Assembly: GCA_030694465.1 (NCBI GenBank)
Contig: JAUXYJ010000076.1
Location: 1-64,000, forward strand
Reading direction: 5' to 3'
Source: Deltaproteobacteria bacterium
Lineage (GTDB): Bacteria > Myxococcota_A > Polyangia > Polyangiales > Ga0077539
Length of the DNA stretch: 64,000 nt
Part shown: piece after piece, positions 35,180-43,864 of the stretch
Layout of the letters: each line of letters opens with the position of its first letter
Position numbering within the stretch: the stretch's first letter is position 1
Notes under the pieces: model-generated
Databases searched by the model: none
What the model was told of the DNA's origin: nothing
The model's input: only the letters and a program-made list of their open reading frames with translations
Made by a program: the position numbers and the translations under genes

Positions 35180-36040
35180 ATGAGCATTCTTCACGTTGGA
35201 ACCGCGGGCTTTGATGGCCCTCGCGATCGCTACCTTCGCAAACTGCACTTTGTCGAAATCGAGCTGCAGTCTCCGCCCCCACCGCCCAAGCGCCTTGAGA
35301 AGCTTCGTGCTGAGCTTGGACCTGAATTTTGCCTCGCCGTTGTAGCTCCGGTCGCGCTGTGGGGAGACAAAGACTCGCCCCTCCGTGATGCCAAGGCTTC
35401 ACGCGCAGAGTGCGACCGTCTGCAGAACGCGCTCAGCACGCTCAAGCCCGAGGTGCTCGTGCTGCGAACGCCTCCGTCGGTGCGTCCTGGCTCGGCTGCG
35501 CTCGATCGGTTCTTGGCGCTCTGCAGCGAGCGCTTGTGCAAGATGGCCCGCGTCGTCGCGTGGGAACCCTCGGGCGTGTGGGACCGCGAGGGCGCCCTTG
35601 AGGTCACCGCACCCTACGACAATCTCATCGTGTCAGCCGACCCGCTCCGCGACGATGTGTCAGGCGAATCGCACGTGTATGTGCGCCTTCGTGGCCTCGG
35701 CACCGACCGCCGCTATGGCCCCTCGAAGATCGAAGAGCTCGTCACCGCCCTCAGCGAGAGCGAAGAAGCGTGGGTGGTCTTCGCGATCGAAGACGGCTAC
35801 CGGACCGCGATTCGCACCGCCAAAATCGCCGCAGAAGGCGTCGAGGTCCCTGCGTTTTCGTCCGCCGACGAGTCCGATGATCTGGGGCTCCTCGGCCTCA
35901 ATGCGGACGACGAAGACGAAGACGAAGATGACTTCGACGATGAGGACGAAGACGAAGACGAAGACGAAGACGAAGACGAAGACGAAGACGAAGACGAGGA
36001 CGAAGACGAGGACGAAGACGAGGACGAAGAGGACGCTTGA
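35180..36040 (+). CDS. DUF72-family protein with a poly-Asp/Glu tail
   Basis: Residues 1-230 of this 286-residue protein match the DUF72 TIM-barrel-like family (ILHVGTAGF at the start, YVRLRGLGTDRRYG, WVVFAIEDGYRTAI), whose function is unknown. The last 45 residues are almost purely alternating Asp and Glu from a hexanucleotide repeat. Such tails bind basic proteins or RNA-binding partners. The stop overlaps the start of the GGT-like gene (TGATG at 36038-36042), so it heads a coupled three-gene operon with that gene and the NFACT gene. Confidence 0.85.
   Translation: MSILHVGTAGFDGPRDRYLRKLHFVEIELQSPPPPPKRLEKLRAELGPEFCLAVVAPVALWGDKDSPLRDAKASRAECDRLQNALSTLKPEVLVLRTPPSVRPGSAALDRFLALCSERLCKMARVVAWEPSGVWDREGALEVTAPYDNLIVSADPLRDDVSGESHVYVRLRGLGTDRRYGPSKIEELVTALSESEEAWVVFAIEDGYRTAIRTAKIAAEGVEVPAFSSADESDDLGLLGLNADDEDEDEDDFDDEDEDEDEDEDEDEDEDEDEDEDEDEDEDEEDA
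35944..36033 (+). repeat. GACGAA/GACGAG hexanucleotide repeat
   Basis: About fifteen head-to-tail copies of GACGAA or GACGAG encode the (Asp-Glu)n tail of the DUF72 protein. The six-base unit keeps the frame whatever the copy number, so the tail can vary in length by slippage. On the other strand it reads as poly-Ser, a spurious frame. Confidence 0.95.
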
Positions 36041-37083
36041 TGCGTAATCGTCTTATTTCTAGCGATTCTGCAGCGCAAGATGCAGGCAATGGCGCGCTTG
36101 TCTTGGGTGGAAACGCGGTCGACGCGGTGCTCGCCGCCATGCTCGCGGGCGCTGTAAGAGGCAGCCCTTCGTCGCTGTTGGGCAGCGCAGTGATCACGGT
36201 GGCTGGGCTCGGTGTAGGAGCCTACGCGGTCGATGGTCGCGCGCGCGCTCCGGGGCTCGGGATGCCACGCATGCCGTCGCCTGCCTCGCCGCCAACGCGG
36301 GACAGCGTCGCGGTCCCTGGGCTGGTAGAGGGCGCGCTCGCTGCGCACAATCGCTTCGGGTCGCTGGTGCTCTCACGTGTCGTAAAAGCCGCAATGGATG
36401 CGGTCAAAGAGCACGAAGAGAACAAAGATGTGCAGCTCCGCGCGAGGCTCACGTGTCTCGAGGCGGTCCACCGTCACGGCCCCCAGTGGATGGCCAAGAC
36501 GGGCGTCGCGCAGGCCCTGCTCGAGGCCGCCGGGCTCCCTGCCAAGGGTGTCCTGGGGCGTGATGATCTTGAGCCGGTCGCGGCGCCAGTGATCGAGCTC
36601 AAGGCCCTCGCGGTCGAGCACCATGAGCTGCTCACGATGGAGCCCGATCGCGTAGCGCCCTTTGCGCCTCCGACGCCTCCGGCGACTCCGATTGGGGTAG
36701 CCATCGCGGGAGATATGCACGGCGTGTTTGCGACAGCCGCCTGGGCAATCGCAGGCGAAGCGTGCATTCTGGAGGGCGAATTCGGCCTCTCAGGGGCGTC
36801 GTTGAATAACGCGCCCACCAAGGGCGTAACCCGCCGCGCACCGGGCACACGCATCGCGATGCCGACCCCCCTGTGCCTCGTCCGAACAGCGGCCAGCGTG
36901 TGGGCCGCAGCGGCGGTCTCGGGCGAGGGCGCGCTGGACGCGGGCTGCGACGCGCTGGTGCAGGGCAAGCTCTTGCGATTGGCCCAGGGCGCCGCCCCGC
37001 GCGGAGTCCGCGGGATGTCCTACTGGCTTGTGCGCGAGACGGGCGACGAGCTTCGCGCGAGCGAAGAAGCGCTGTCACGATGA
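36040..37083 (+). CDS. GGT-like protein lacking the catalytic threonine
   Basis: The N-terminal third of this 347-residue protein follows gamma-glutamyltransferase (LGGNAVDAVLAAMLAGAV, SVAVPGLVEGALAAHNRFGS). The C-terminal part can be followed through the small-subunit region. Where the enzymes have TTHxSVVD, this protein has ATPIGVAI, so the nucleophile position is Ala and self-processing should not occur. There is no signal peptide, so it is cytoplasmic, and it is shorter than true GGT. It is coupled to DUF72 upstream (TGATG) and NFACT downstream (ATGA). It looks like a pseudoenzyme, perhaps a binding or scaffold protein. Confidence 0.78.
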   Translation: MRNRLISSDSAAQDAGNGALVLGGNAVDAVLAAMLAGAVRGSPSSLLGSAVITVAGLGVGAYAVDGRARAPGLGMPRMPSPASPPTRDSVAVPGLVEGALAAHNRFGSLVLSRVVKAAMDAVKEHEENKDVQLRARLTCLEAVHRHGPQWMAKTGVAQALLEAAGLPAKGVLGRDDLEPVAAPVIELKALAVEHHELLTMEPDRVAPFAPPTPPATPIGVAIAGDMHGVFATAAWAIAGEACILEGEFGLSGASLNNAPTKGVTRRAPGTRIAMPTPLCLVRTAASVWAAAAVSGEGALDAGCDALVQGKLLRLAQGAAPRGVRGMSYWLVRETGDELRASEEALSR

Positions 37084-38456
37084 CGCTCATCGCGTCCACG
37101 CAGCGTGTGCTCGACTCGCTGGTGGGCGTGCGCATTGACAAGGCGTACACGGTCGAAGAGACCGGGCTGATCGTCTTGTCTTGCTACGGCAGTGAGGGGC
37201 GAAGTTATCTCGCGTGTGCGATCGGACCGACGCTCGAGGGGGTGGGGCTCGCGCGCAGCGCGCCTCGGGTTCGAGATGACTCTCGCGGGCAAATCGCTGC
37301 TTCTTTGCGTGCACACATCGTCGATCACCGTGTGCGCAGTGTGCACATCGAGGATGGCGTGGTGTGGCTCACGGTGGGTGGGGACGGAGCGATCGCGCGA
37401 TGTGCGATCACACCTGGGCGCAAGGGCGGCGTTGAGATCTTTGCGGTCGACGGCCGCAGGGTGTGCAGAGAGGGCTCAGCCGACGCGTGGGTCGCGCACT
37501 GGGAGGGGAGCTACGAGCCCGATTCGCGTGGAGATTGGCTGGTCACACAGAGTGACACGCTCATGCTCGGCAGGCGCAAAGTGGCGCTGTTGCGCACGGT
37601 GCGCCACGAGCTCGCGGCGCGCACGCGCAGGGTCGACGCGGTGCGACGAGACCTCGCGCGCCTAGGAGACATCGGGAGACTGCAGCGTGTGGGGCGGTTG
37701 CTCTTGGCGCAGGGACACGGGATCGCGCGCGGAGTGACCTCGGCGACGCTCGAAGACTGGGAAGAGGGCGGCACGATCGAGGTCGCTCTGGATCCGAATC
37801 GACCAGCAAAATCACAGGCAGAGACGTTCTTCCACAAGGCCCGAAGGCTGCAGCGTGGCGAGAAGGTCATGCGCAAACGACTGGGGGAGGCCGAGCTGGC
37901 GCGCAGCGCACTGGAGCGCTTGCTCGTGGACTGTGATCGCGCGGATCCGGCGATGGACGAGGCCTGGCGTGGGCTGCTTCAGCGCTGTCGCTCGCTCGGT
38001 GTAAAGCCCTCTGCGAACGCCGAAGCGGGGCGAGAGGTCGCACGCGTAAAGAGCGCAGAGCGCCAGCCATTTACCTGCCATTTGGACGAAACCGGTCGCA
38101 AGATTTTGGTCGGTCGCGGGGGCGCGGACAACGACGCGCTCACCACGCGACATGCGCGGCCGTGGGATCTGTGGCTTCACGCCAAGGGGCACACGGGCGC
38201 GCACGTGATTGTTCCGCTGGACAAGAACCAGAGCTGCCCTGCCGAGACGCTGATCGACGCCGCGACGCTCGCTGTACACTACAGCGACGCGCGGGGTGAG
38301 GCGCTCTGCGAGGTGAGCTATGTCGTGCGAAAATACGTACGAAAGCCTCGTGGCAGCGCCCCCGGTGCGGTGACCTTTGACCACGAAAAAGTGTTGGTTC
38401 TGCGCACCGAACCCGAACGACTTGAGCGCCTGCTCGCGAGCAAAGACATCGCTTGA
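37080..38456 (+). CDS. NFACT/RqcH-like protein of the ribosome quality-control family
   Basis: This 458-residue protein has the NFACT order: an N domain (1-170), a coiled-coil middle with RTVRHELAARTRRVDAVRRD and VALDPNRPAKSQAETFFHKA, and an NFACT-R domain at 340-450 (ILVGRGGADNDALT, PWDLWLHAKGHTGAHVIVP, EVSYVVRKYVRKPRG). RqcH binds stalled 50S subunits and adds Ala tails. Two differences stand out: the DR motif of the N domain is DG here (HIEDGVVWLT), and the protein is about 100 residues shorter than RqcH, seemingly without the helix-hairpin-helix part. The start ATG overlaps the GGT-like stop (ATGA); the open frame from 36873 is a shadow. Alanine tailing is therefore uncertain. Confidence 0.85.
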   Translation: MTLIASTQRVLDSLVGVRIDKAYTVEETGLIVLSCYGSEGRSYLACAIGPTLEGVGLARSAPRVRDDSRGQIAASLRAHIVDHRVRSVHIEDGVVWLTVGGDGAIARCAITPGRKGGVEIFAVDGRRVCREGSADAWVAHWEGSYEPDSRGDWLVTQSDTLMLGRRKVALLRTVRHELAARTRRVDAVRRDLARLGDIGRLQRVGRLLLAQGHGIARGVTSATLEDWEEGGTIEVALDPNRPAKSQAETFFHKARRLQRGEKVMRKRLGEAELARSALERLLVDCDRADPAMDEAWRGLLQRCRSLGVKPSANAEAGREVARVKSAERQPFTCHLDETGRKILVGRGGADNDALTTRHARPWDLWLHAKGHTGAHVIVPLDKNQSCPAETLIDAATLAVHYSDARGEALCEVSYVVRKYVRKPRGSAPGAVTFDHEKVLVLRTEPERLERLLASKDIA

Positions 38457-38543
38457 CACACCAATAGGCACCGCGCGATGCCCGTGGCACTCTAGGCGTG
38501 CAGCTTTTACTTGAACTTGCTCTGACAAAGGACGCCCCAAGAC

Positions 38544-39710
38544 ATGACCGAGGCACTCCGCACCCCACGCGTTCTCGCCCGAATTTCACTAGGGATTGCC
38601 TCGCTGGCGTTGTGGCAATGTGCGCTACCCCACGCGGTGTACTCCGAGCGAGACGTGGCCAGAGACCTCGCGATCGATGGGACCTCCGATCGCGAGGATG
38701 TCCGGCGCGAGGCCGGCGATGTCGCCGACGCTGAAGAGCTCACGGACGGTGCAGATGCTGAAGACGCGTCCGATGCGACCCTCGACGTGCTCGACGAAGG
38801 GGACGCCAGAGACGCCCCGACGGACGCAGACGTTGTGCTCACAGACACACGTGACGCGGGTCCCGATGCCCTGGATGTCGCAACGGACTCACGGGATGCC
38901 AGTGATGCCAGTGATGCCCGCGAGGATGCAATCGAAGCGGGGATAGACGCCACAGTGCCCCCCGACGTGGTGCCCCCGGATGCGGCGGTCGAAGCCGGCG
39001 CAGACAGCGCTACACCGGACGCTGGGCTGCCGGTGCGTTGTGCGGACCTTGCGGCCGCGGCCCGCATGCAAGTGGTCACGCTGTACGCAGGAGCCACTTC
39101 GTGGAGAGCCTACTGTGACTACACTGCGCCCAATGGTCCGTGGACGCTGGTCGCCAAGGTCGAGCCAGGGGACACGAACTGGGACTACACCAGCGCGCGA
39201 TGGTCAGACACCTCGCTGGTCAACGAGTCGCGCGTAACCGTCGACCGAGAGAGCGCGAAGTACCTGGGATTTAACACGCTGTCGTTTACGCGAGCGCGCT
39301 TGGTGTTTGTCACTGCACGCGTGCTCCAACCTGATCAAATGGAGACCGTGGACTTCGCGTTTGCCTCGGGCGCTCGGTCGCTCCGAGAGATTTTTATGAC
39401 GGGCAGTTTTGCTTCGGTCCCCACGATGCGCACGGACTGGACAAGCCTCGTGCCCCTAGGTTTTGTCCAGAGCAACTGCGGCGAGATGGGCTTTAACGCT
39501 CAGGGTCGCAGCGCGAGCTCACAGCGCGTTCGTATCGGGATCATTGGCAACAACGAGACCAACTGCAGCAGCCCGGATTCTTGGCTCGGCGTCGGCGGGA
39601 TCTCCCCGACCGGGGCACTCGAGCCCACAATCACCGCAGGAAACCGAAGCGATCCGCTTGGCGTGAACTTCCGTCGCACGCCCTCTCATGTGCAAATTTG
39701 GCTTCGCTAG
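38544..39710 (+). CDS. Stalked lipoprotein with a fibrinogen/intelectin-like domain (copy 1)
   Basis: The 388-residue protein has a hydrophobic N-terminus with a likely lipobox (ALWQC, Cys26). A stalk of about 130 residues rich in Asp, Ala and Thr follows, with repeated DASD-type units. The C-terminal domain of about 220 residues opens AYCDYTAPNGPWTLVAKVE, close to the CD-GGGWTLVA opening of fibrinogen-related and intelectin lectin domains, and ends with RVRIGIIGNNETNCSSPDSW. The next gene is a clear paralogue. Carbohydrate binding at the surface is a reasonable inference but not shown. Confidence 0.78.
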   Translation: MTEALRTPRVLARISLGIASLALWQCALPHAVYSERDVARDLAIDGTSDREDVRREAGDVADAEELTDGADAEDASDATLDVLDEGDARDAPTDADVVLTDTRDAGPDALDVATDSRDASDASDAREDAIEAGIDATVPPDVVPPDAAVEAGADSATPDAGLPVRCADLAAAARMQVVTLYAGATSWRAYCDYTAPNGPWTLVAKVEPGDTNWDYTSARWSDTSLVNESRVTVDRESAKYLGFNTLSFTRARLVFVTARVLQPDQMETVDFAFASGARSLREIFMTGSFASVPTMRTDWTSLVPLGFVQSNCGEMGFNAQGRSASSQRVRIGIIGNNETNCSSPDSWLGVGGISPTGALEPTITAGNRSDPLGVNFRRTPSHVQIWLR

Positions 39711-39764
39711 GCGATCGTGTCCGCGCTGACGCATCCCATGCAACGACGGCGCTCGGAGGCAGTT

Positions 39765-40919
39765 ATGGCAGAGCGAAAATCGAAGATTCTCATCCCATTC
39801 GTGCTCTTGTGTGTGATGGCGTCGGCGTGCCAGCTGCCCCACGCGCGCGCGCCACACGCTGAGGCCGCGACAAGCGAGGATGGGGCGCTCGTGAGCGATG
39901 ACACGTCCGTCCCCGAGGACGTCTCAGCGCTCAGTGACACACGTGAAGACAGTGATTTTACTGATCAATCGCAGCTCACCGATACAGCGGCAGACGTACT
40001 GACCGATGACGCGACCGATGTCACCGATTCCGGCGACGTCGCCGTTGCCTTGGATGTCCTCGATGCGAGCGACGTCACAGACGCGACCGCCAGCGATGGC
40101 GGACAAGACGCGACCGTAGCCCTGGACGCCGACGCGATTGCTCCAAGCGACGCGATCGCGCCCCTCGAGAGTGGCGCAGACGGCGGATGCCCTGCCGGGA
40201 GCTTTGACTGCGGCGACGGCCTGTGCCGACGCGTCGAAGGCACAATCACAACGTGTGCGGACGCGACGCGCGATGGGGTCTACGTGCTCACGGTGGGCAC
40301 CGTGCCGTGGTGCGGCCGCTGTGCGACCTTTGGGGCTGGAGCGCGTTACACGATGGCGCTCAAGGCCAGCGGGGTGGCGGTCGCGGGCGGAGGAGCTCAG
40401 CGATTTACCTACGATTCGACGCTCTGGACCAACCTCGAGACGTGGCAGCCGACGGCGCTGGATCGAAACAACGTCGAGTACAAAGGGCGTGGGTTCTTTG
40501 TGCAATCGTTTCAGAATATTGTGATCGAGATGCGGACGGCGAGTGAGACCCGGACGCTCAGCGGCACGGTGACGTGGGGAGGCGCGGAGACCGAGCAGAC
40601 CCTGCGCGCGATCTTTATGGGTGGTCCGCGTGACATGTGGTCTACGGCTGATTTTACTGGGATTGTGCCCGGATCAGACTTGCAGAATCGTTGTGAGCGG
40701 GCGGGCTTCAATCAGCGCGCACCACGCATGGACAACGCGCGAGTGCGGATCGGCGCGATCGCAAACAATGATCTCACCGAGTGCGACTCACACGACTCGT
40801 GGGTGGGCGTTGGCGGTTGGCTAGGCGACGCGCGTGAGATTTCGGTAGGCAACGTCGCACGCTGGAACTCAGGGGGCGACCGCAACCTTCGCAGCGTAGC
40901 GACCGTCTGGATTCGCTGA
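39765..40919 (+). CDS. Stalked lipoprotein with a fibrinogen/intelectin-like domain (copy 2)
   Basis: I take the ATG at 39765, which follows GGAGGC and gives a lipoprotein signal (CVMASAC, Cys22); the frame opens at 39717. An Asp/Ala/Thr/Val stalk of about 130 residues is followed by a small Cys motif ([13 protein letters not shown]) and a domain parallel to that of the preceding gene: [10 protein letters not shown], then [20 protein letters not shown] and WVGVGG in place of WLGVGG. The two genes are a tandem duplication that has diverged widely in the stalk and the front of the domain. The stop is 170 bases from aspS. Confidence 0.78.
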   Translation: MAERKSKILIPFVLLCVMASACQLPHARAPHAEAATSEDGALVSDDTSVPEDVSALSDTREDSDFTDQSQLTDTAADVLTDDATDVTDSGDVAVALDVLDASDVTDATASDGGQDATVALDADAIAPSDAIAPLESGADGGCPAGSFDCGDGLCRRVEGTITTCADATRDGVYVLTVGTVPWCGRCATFGAGARYTMALKASGVAVAGGGAQRFTYDSTLWTNLETWQPTALDRNNVEYKGRGFFVQSFQNIVIEMRTASETRTLSGTVTWGGAETEQTLRAIFMGGPRDMWSTADFTGIVPGSDLQNRCERAGFNQRAPRMDNARVRIGAIANNDLTECDSHDSWVGVGGWLGDAREISVGNVARWNSGGDRNLRSVATVWIR

Positions 40920-41089
40920 GCGTCTGCGCAGCTCTTGCCACGATCGCAGCGCGACACACATCGGCGCTTTATCTGTGCGGTGCGCAGGGTACTGTACCGC
41001 CCCCTCGTCGCAGGCTGTGTGGTCGCCAGGATTGTCTGCGATCGCCGCGCGCGCCCAGCGAGGGTTGTCAATGGTTCGGAGGTATTGCG

Positions 41090-42964
41090 GTGGCCAGGTG
41101 GCTCGAAGAAATCAAGCGGACACACTCATGCGGCATGCTCAGAGAGGGTGATATCGGACGCGATGTTGTGCTCTTTGGGTGGGTGCAGCGCGCACACAAC
41201 AAGGGCGGGGTGGTGTTTGTCGATTTGCGCGATCGCGATGGCATCACGCAGGTGGTCTTTGATCGCGAAGACTTCGCCGAGGCGTACGCGCTGGCAGAGA
41301 CCTTTCGGCGCGAGTGGGTGATCGGTGTACGTGGTGCAGTGCGCGACCGCGGGACCATGCGCAACCCCAAGATCGCGACGGGCGCGATCGAGGTCCTCGC
41401 GCACGAAGGGACTGTGTTTAACCGCTCAGAGACCCCGCCGTTTGAGATCACGGATGACAACGGCACGCGCGATGAGCTCTTGCTGCAGTATCGCTATTTG
41501 GATCTTCGAAGGCCCAAGCTGCAGCAGTCGCTCCGCACGCGCAGCCGAGTGAACCAGGTGACTCGGCAGCACTTTTACGACCTCGGGTTTACCGAGATCG
41601 AGACGCCGTCGTTGGTGAAATACACGCCGGGCGGAGCGCGCAATTTTATTGTCCCGTCGCGCATGCAGGCCGGAAAGTTCTATGCGCTGGCCGAGAGCCC
41701 ACAGCTGTTTAAGCAGCTCTTTATGGTCGCGGGCTTTGACCGATATTTTCAGATCGCGCGCTGCTGGCGTGACGAGGATCTCAGGCTCGATCGTCAGCCA
41801 GAGTTCACACAGATCGACGTCGAGATGTCGTTTGTCACGCAAGAAGACATCTTCGCGGTGGTCGAGCAGCTCTTGGGCAAGGTCTTCAAAGAGATCCTCG
41901 GCGTGGATCTCTCCGAGCGGTTCGCAGGCGGAAAGTTTCCGCACATGACCTTCGCAGAGTCCATGCGGCGCTTTGGCAACGACAAGCCCGACATGCGCTT
42001 CGCAATGGAGCACACGGACCTCACCGAGCTCGCCATTGCGCACAAGGGCGGCGGCGTCCCGCTGCTCGAAGAGATCGCCCTGAGATTCGAGCGCGGAGAA
42101 GATCGACGGGATCTTCCGCAGCACATTGTCAAAGCGATGGTGATCCCTGCGGACGGCGGCCCCGCGCAGAAGCCTCTCTCACGCAAAGACCTCGATGAGC
42201 TCGAGCTCTTTGTCAAACAGATGCGCGCGCAGGGGTTGGCTCGCGCCAAGGTCTCTGACGATGGCACCTGGGCCCAGACCCCGTGGAAGTCTGCGACCCC
42301 CGAGTTTGTCCGCGCGGTCAACGAAGCGACCGGCGCAAAGCCTGGGGATATCCTGCTCTTTCAGCTGGGCAAAGAGTCGCTCGTGCAGACCGTGATGGCC
42401 AATCTCCGGCTGCACCTGGGCAAAAAGCTCGGGTTTATCCCGGAGTTTGGCACGCGCGATCACAACTACTCGTTCTTGTGGGTCGTCGACCCGCCCTTGT
42501 TTGAGTGGGACGACGAGCACAAGACCTGGTCGCCCGCGCATCACGCGTTTACGCGGCCGCAGGATGACTCGCTCGCGTGGCTTGAGAGCGACCCAGGGCG
42601 CGTGCTCTGTTATCGCTACGATGTGGTGCTCAATGGCGTTGAGGTCGGCGGTGGATCGATTCGTCTGCACGACCCCGAAGTGCAACAGCGCGTGTTCTCG
42701 GTGCTCGGCATCGATGAGCAAGAGTCCCGAGCGAAGTTTGGTTTTCTCTTGGACGCCCTCAAGTTCGGCGCACCTCCGCACGGAGGCTTGGCGATCGGGA
42801 TGGACCGGCTCGTGATGCTCTTGACTGGCGCCGAATCGCTGCGTGACGTCGTGGCTTATCCCAAGACAGCACAAGGGCTCGACCTGATGATGGGCGCGCC
42901 TGGCCCAGTGAGCGATGGACAGCTCGCAGATGTGCACGTGACTCGCCTCGAAAAACGCGAATGA
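41090..42964 (+). CDS. aspS: Aspartyl-tRNA synthetase
   Basis: This class II synthetase of 624 residues has the bacterial layout: an OB-fold anticodon domain ([22 protein letters not shown]), motif 2 ([21 protein letters not shown]), a GAD insertion domain in the middle, and motif 3 ([17 protein letters not shown]). It charges tRNA-Asp; whether it also mis-charges tRNA-Asn for a GatCAB route cannot be read with certainty, since the usual Leu/His position of the OB fold is Lys here. The start is GTG with CGGAGGT seven bases upstream. DapF follows 48 bases later. Confidence 0.97.
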   Translation: MARWLEEIKRTHSCGMLREGDIGRDVVLFGWVQRAHNKGGVVFVDLRDRDGITQVVFDREDFAEAYALAETFRREWVIGVRGAVRDRGTMRNPKIATGAIEVLAHEGTVFNRSETPPFEITDDNGTRDELLLQYRYLDLRRPKLQQSLRTRSRVNQVTRQHFYDLGFTEIETPSLVKYTPGGARNFIVPSRMQAGKFYALAESPQLFKQLFMVAGFDRYFQIARCWRDEDLRLDRQPEFTQIDVEMSFVTQEDIFAVVEQLLGKVFKEILGVDLSERFAGGKFPHMTFAESMRRFGNDKPDMRFAMEHTDLTELAIAHKGGGVPLLEEIALRFERGEDRRDLPQHIVKAMVIPADGGPAQKPLSRKDLDELELFVKQMRAQGLARAKVSDDGTWAQTPWKSATPEFVRAVNEATGAKPGDILLFQLGKESLVQTVMANLRLHLGKKLGFIPEFGTRDHNYSFLWVVDPPLFEWDDEHKTWSPAHHAFTRPQDDSLAWLESDPGRVLCYRYDVVLNGVEVGGGSIRLHDPEVQQRVFSVLGIDEQESRAKFGFLLDALKFGAPPHGGLAIGMDRLVMLLTGAESLRDVVAYPKTAQGLDLMMGAPGPVSDGQLADVHVTRLEKRE

Positions 42965-43012
42965 TGCTCAGCAAATGCTAGCGTGTCCTCCACGGGTGCG
43001 TGCGCTAGCACG

Positions 43013-43864
43013 ATGAGATTCATGAAGCGTTCGTTTGCGAAATACGAAGGGTTGGGCAACGATTTTGTCGTGCTCGATGGGGACACTTGGCCCGTCGAAG
43101 AGCTCACCTCGCAGCGGGCCATCGCACTCTGCGATCGTCACCGCGGCGTGGGCGCGGACGGGGTGCTCTGGGTTCAACGCACCAGCGAATTGGCTGCGCG
43201 ATTGATCATCGTCAACGCCGATGGGACGCGCCCCGAGATGTGCGGAAACGGTGTGCGTTGTGTCGCGGCTTTCTTTGTAGACCGCGGGTGGATGGCGCAA
43301 GGGCAGACGCTCTCGCTTATGACCGACGCGGGCGAGCGCACCGTGCAATCACGTGGCGAGCATCGGTACGCGGTCGCGATGGGTCTGTTGCGGGTCGAGT
43401 CGCAGCCCTTTGTGACGCTGGACGTGCGAGACCTCAGGGTCCCGGTGTTCTTCGCTGACGCAGGAAATCCGCACGCCGTTGTGTTTTCAGAGGTCCCACT
43501 GAGACACCGAGAAGCGGTCGCCGCGCGCATACGCCAGGAGACCCAAAAGTATCCGCAAGGGACCAACGTCGAGTTTGTCTCTGGGCGCGCAGAGGGAGGC
43601 CTGCGCGTGCAGGTCCATGAGCGCGGCGTAGGATGGACCCTCGCGTGTGGCACTGGCGCATGCGCCGTGGCGACTGTGCATGCCGCGAAGCACACACAGA
43701 GCCAGGGAGAAACCACCGTTGAACTGGACGGAGGGTCTCTCGAAATCATTTGGAAATCTGCTGCGATATCGCATCTTGAGCCCACCCTAGAGAGCACACA
43801 AGACGTGTTTGAGACGACCATGATCGGCCCCGCGGTGTGTGTGTTCGAAGGAGCGATCTCGTGA
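43013..43864 (+). CDS. dapF: Diaminopimelate epimerase
   Basis: DapF turns L,L- into meso-diaminopimelate for lysine and peptidoglycan. The 283 residues contain YEGLGNDFVVLD, the first catalytic Cys77 in RPEMCGNGVRC, and the second Cys212 in ACGTGACAVA. These two cysteines are the acid/base pair of this cofactor-free racemase. ATG at 43022 (MKRSFAKYEG) is an equally good start. Its stop overlaps the GTG of the next signalling gene (GTGA at 43861-43864), which ties it to a regulator rather than to other lysine genes. Confidence 0.95.
   Translation: MRFMKRSFAKYEGLGNDFVVLDGDTWPVEELTSQRAIALCDRHRGVGADGVLWVQRTSELAARLIIVNADGTRPEMCGNGVRCVAAFFVDRGWMAQGQTLSLMTDAGERTVQSRGEHRYAVAMGLLRVESQPFVTLDVRDLRVPVFFADAGNPHAVVFSEVPLRHREAVAARIRQETQKYPQGTNVEFVSGRAEGGLRVQVHERGVGWTLACGTGACAVATVHAAKHTQSQGETTVELDGGSLEIIWKSAAISHLEPTLESTQDVFETTMIGPAVCVFEGAIS

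Noticed and set aside
35797-36348. Minus-strand frame with a long poly-Ser run
   Set aside because: It is the antisense of the GACGAA repeat encoding the Asp/Glu tail.
36873-37079. Longer N-terminus for the NFACT protein
   Set aside because: The extra codons overlap the GGT-like gene in another frame and are Arg/Gly noise; the ATG at 37080 forms a typical ATGA overlap.
38453-38495. TTGACA at the end of the NFACT gene and a TGGCAC-like box near 38487 considered as sigma-70 and sigma-54 promoters for the next gene
   Set aside because: No -10 lies at a proper distance from the TTGACA, and the GG to GC spacing of the second does not fit sigma-54.
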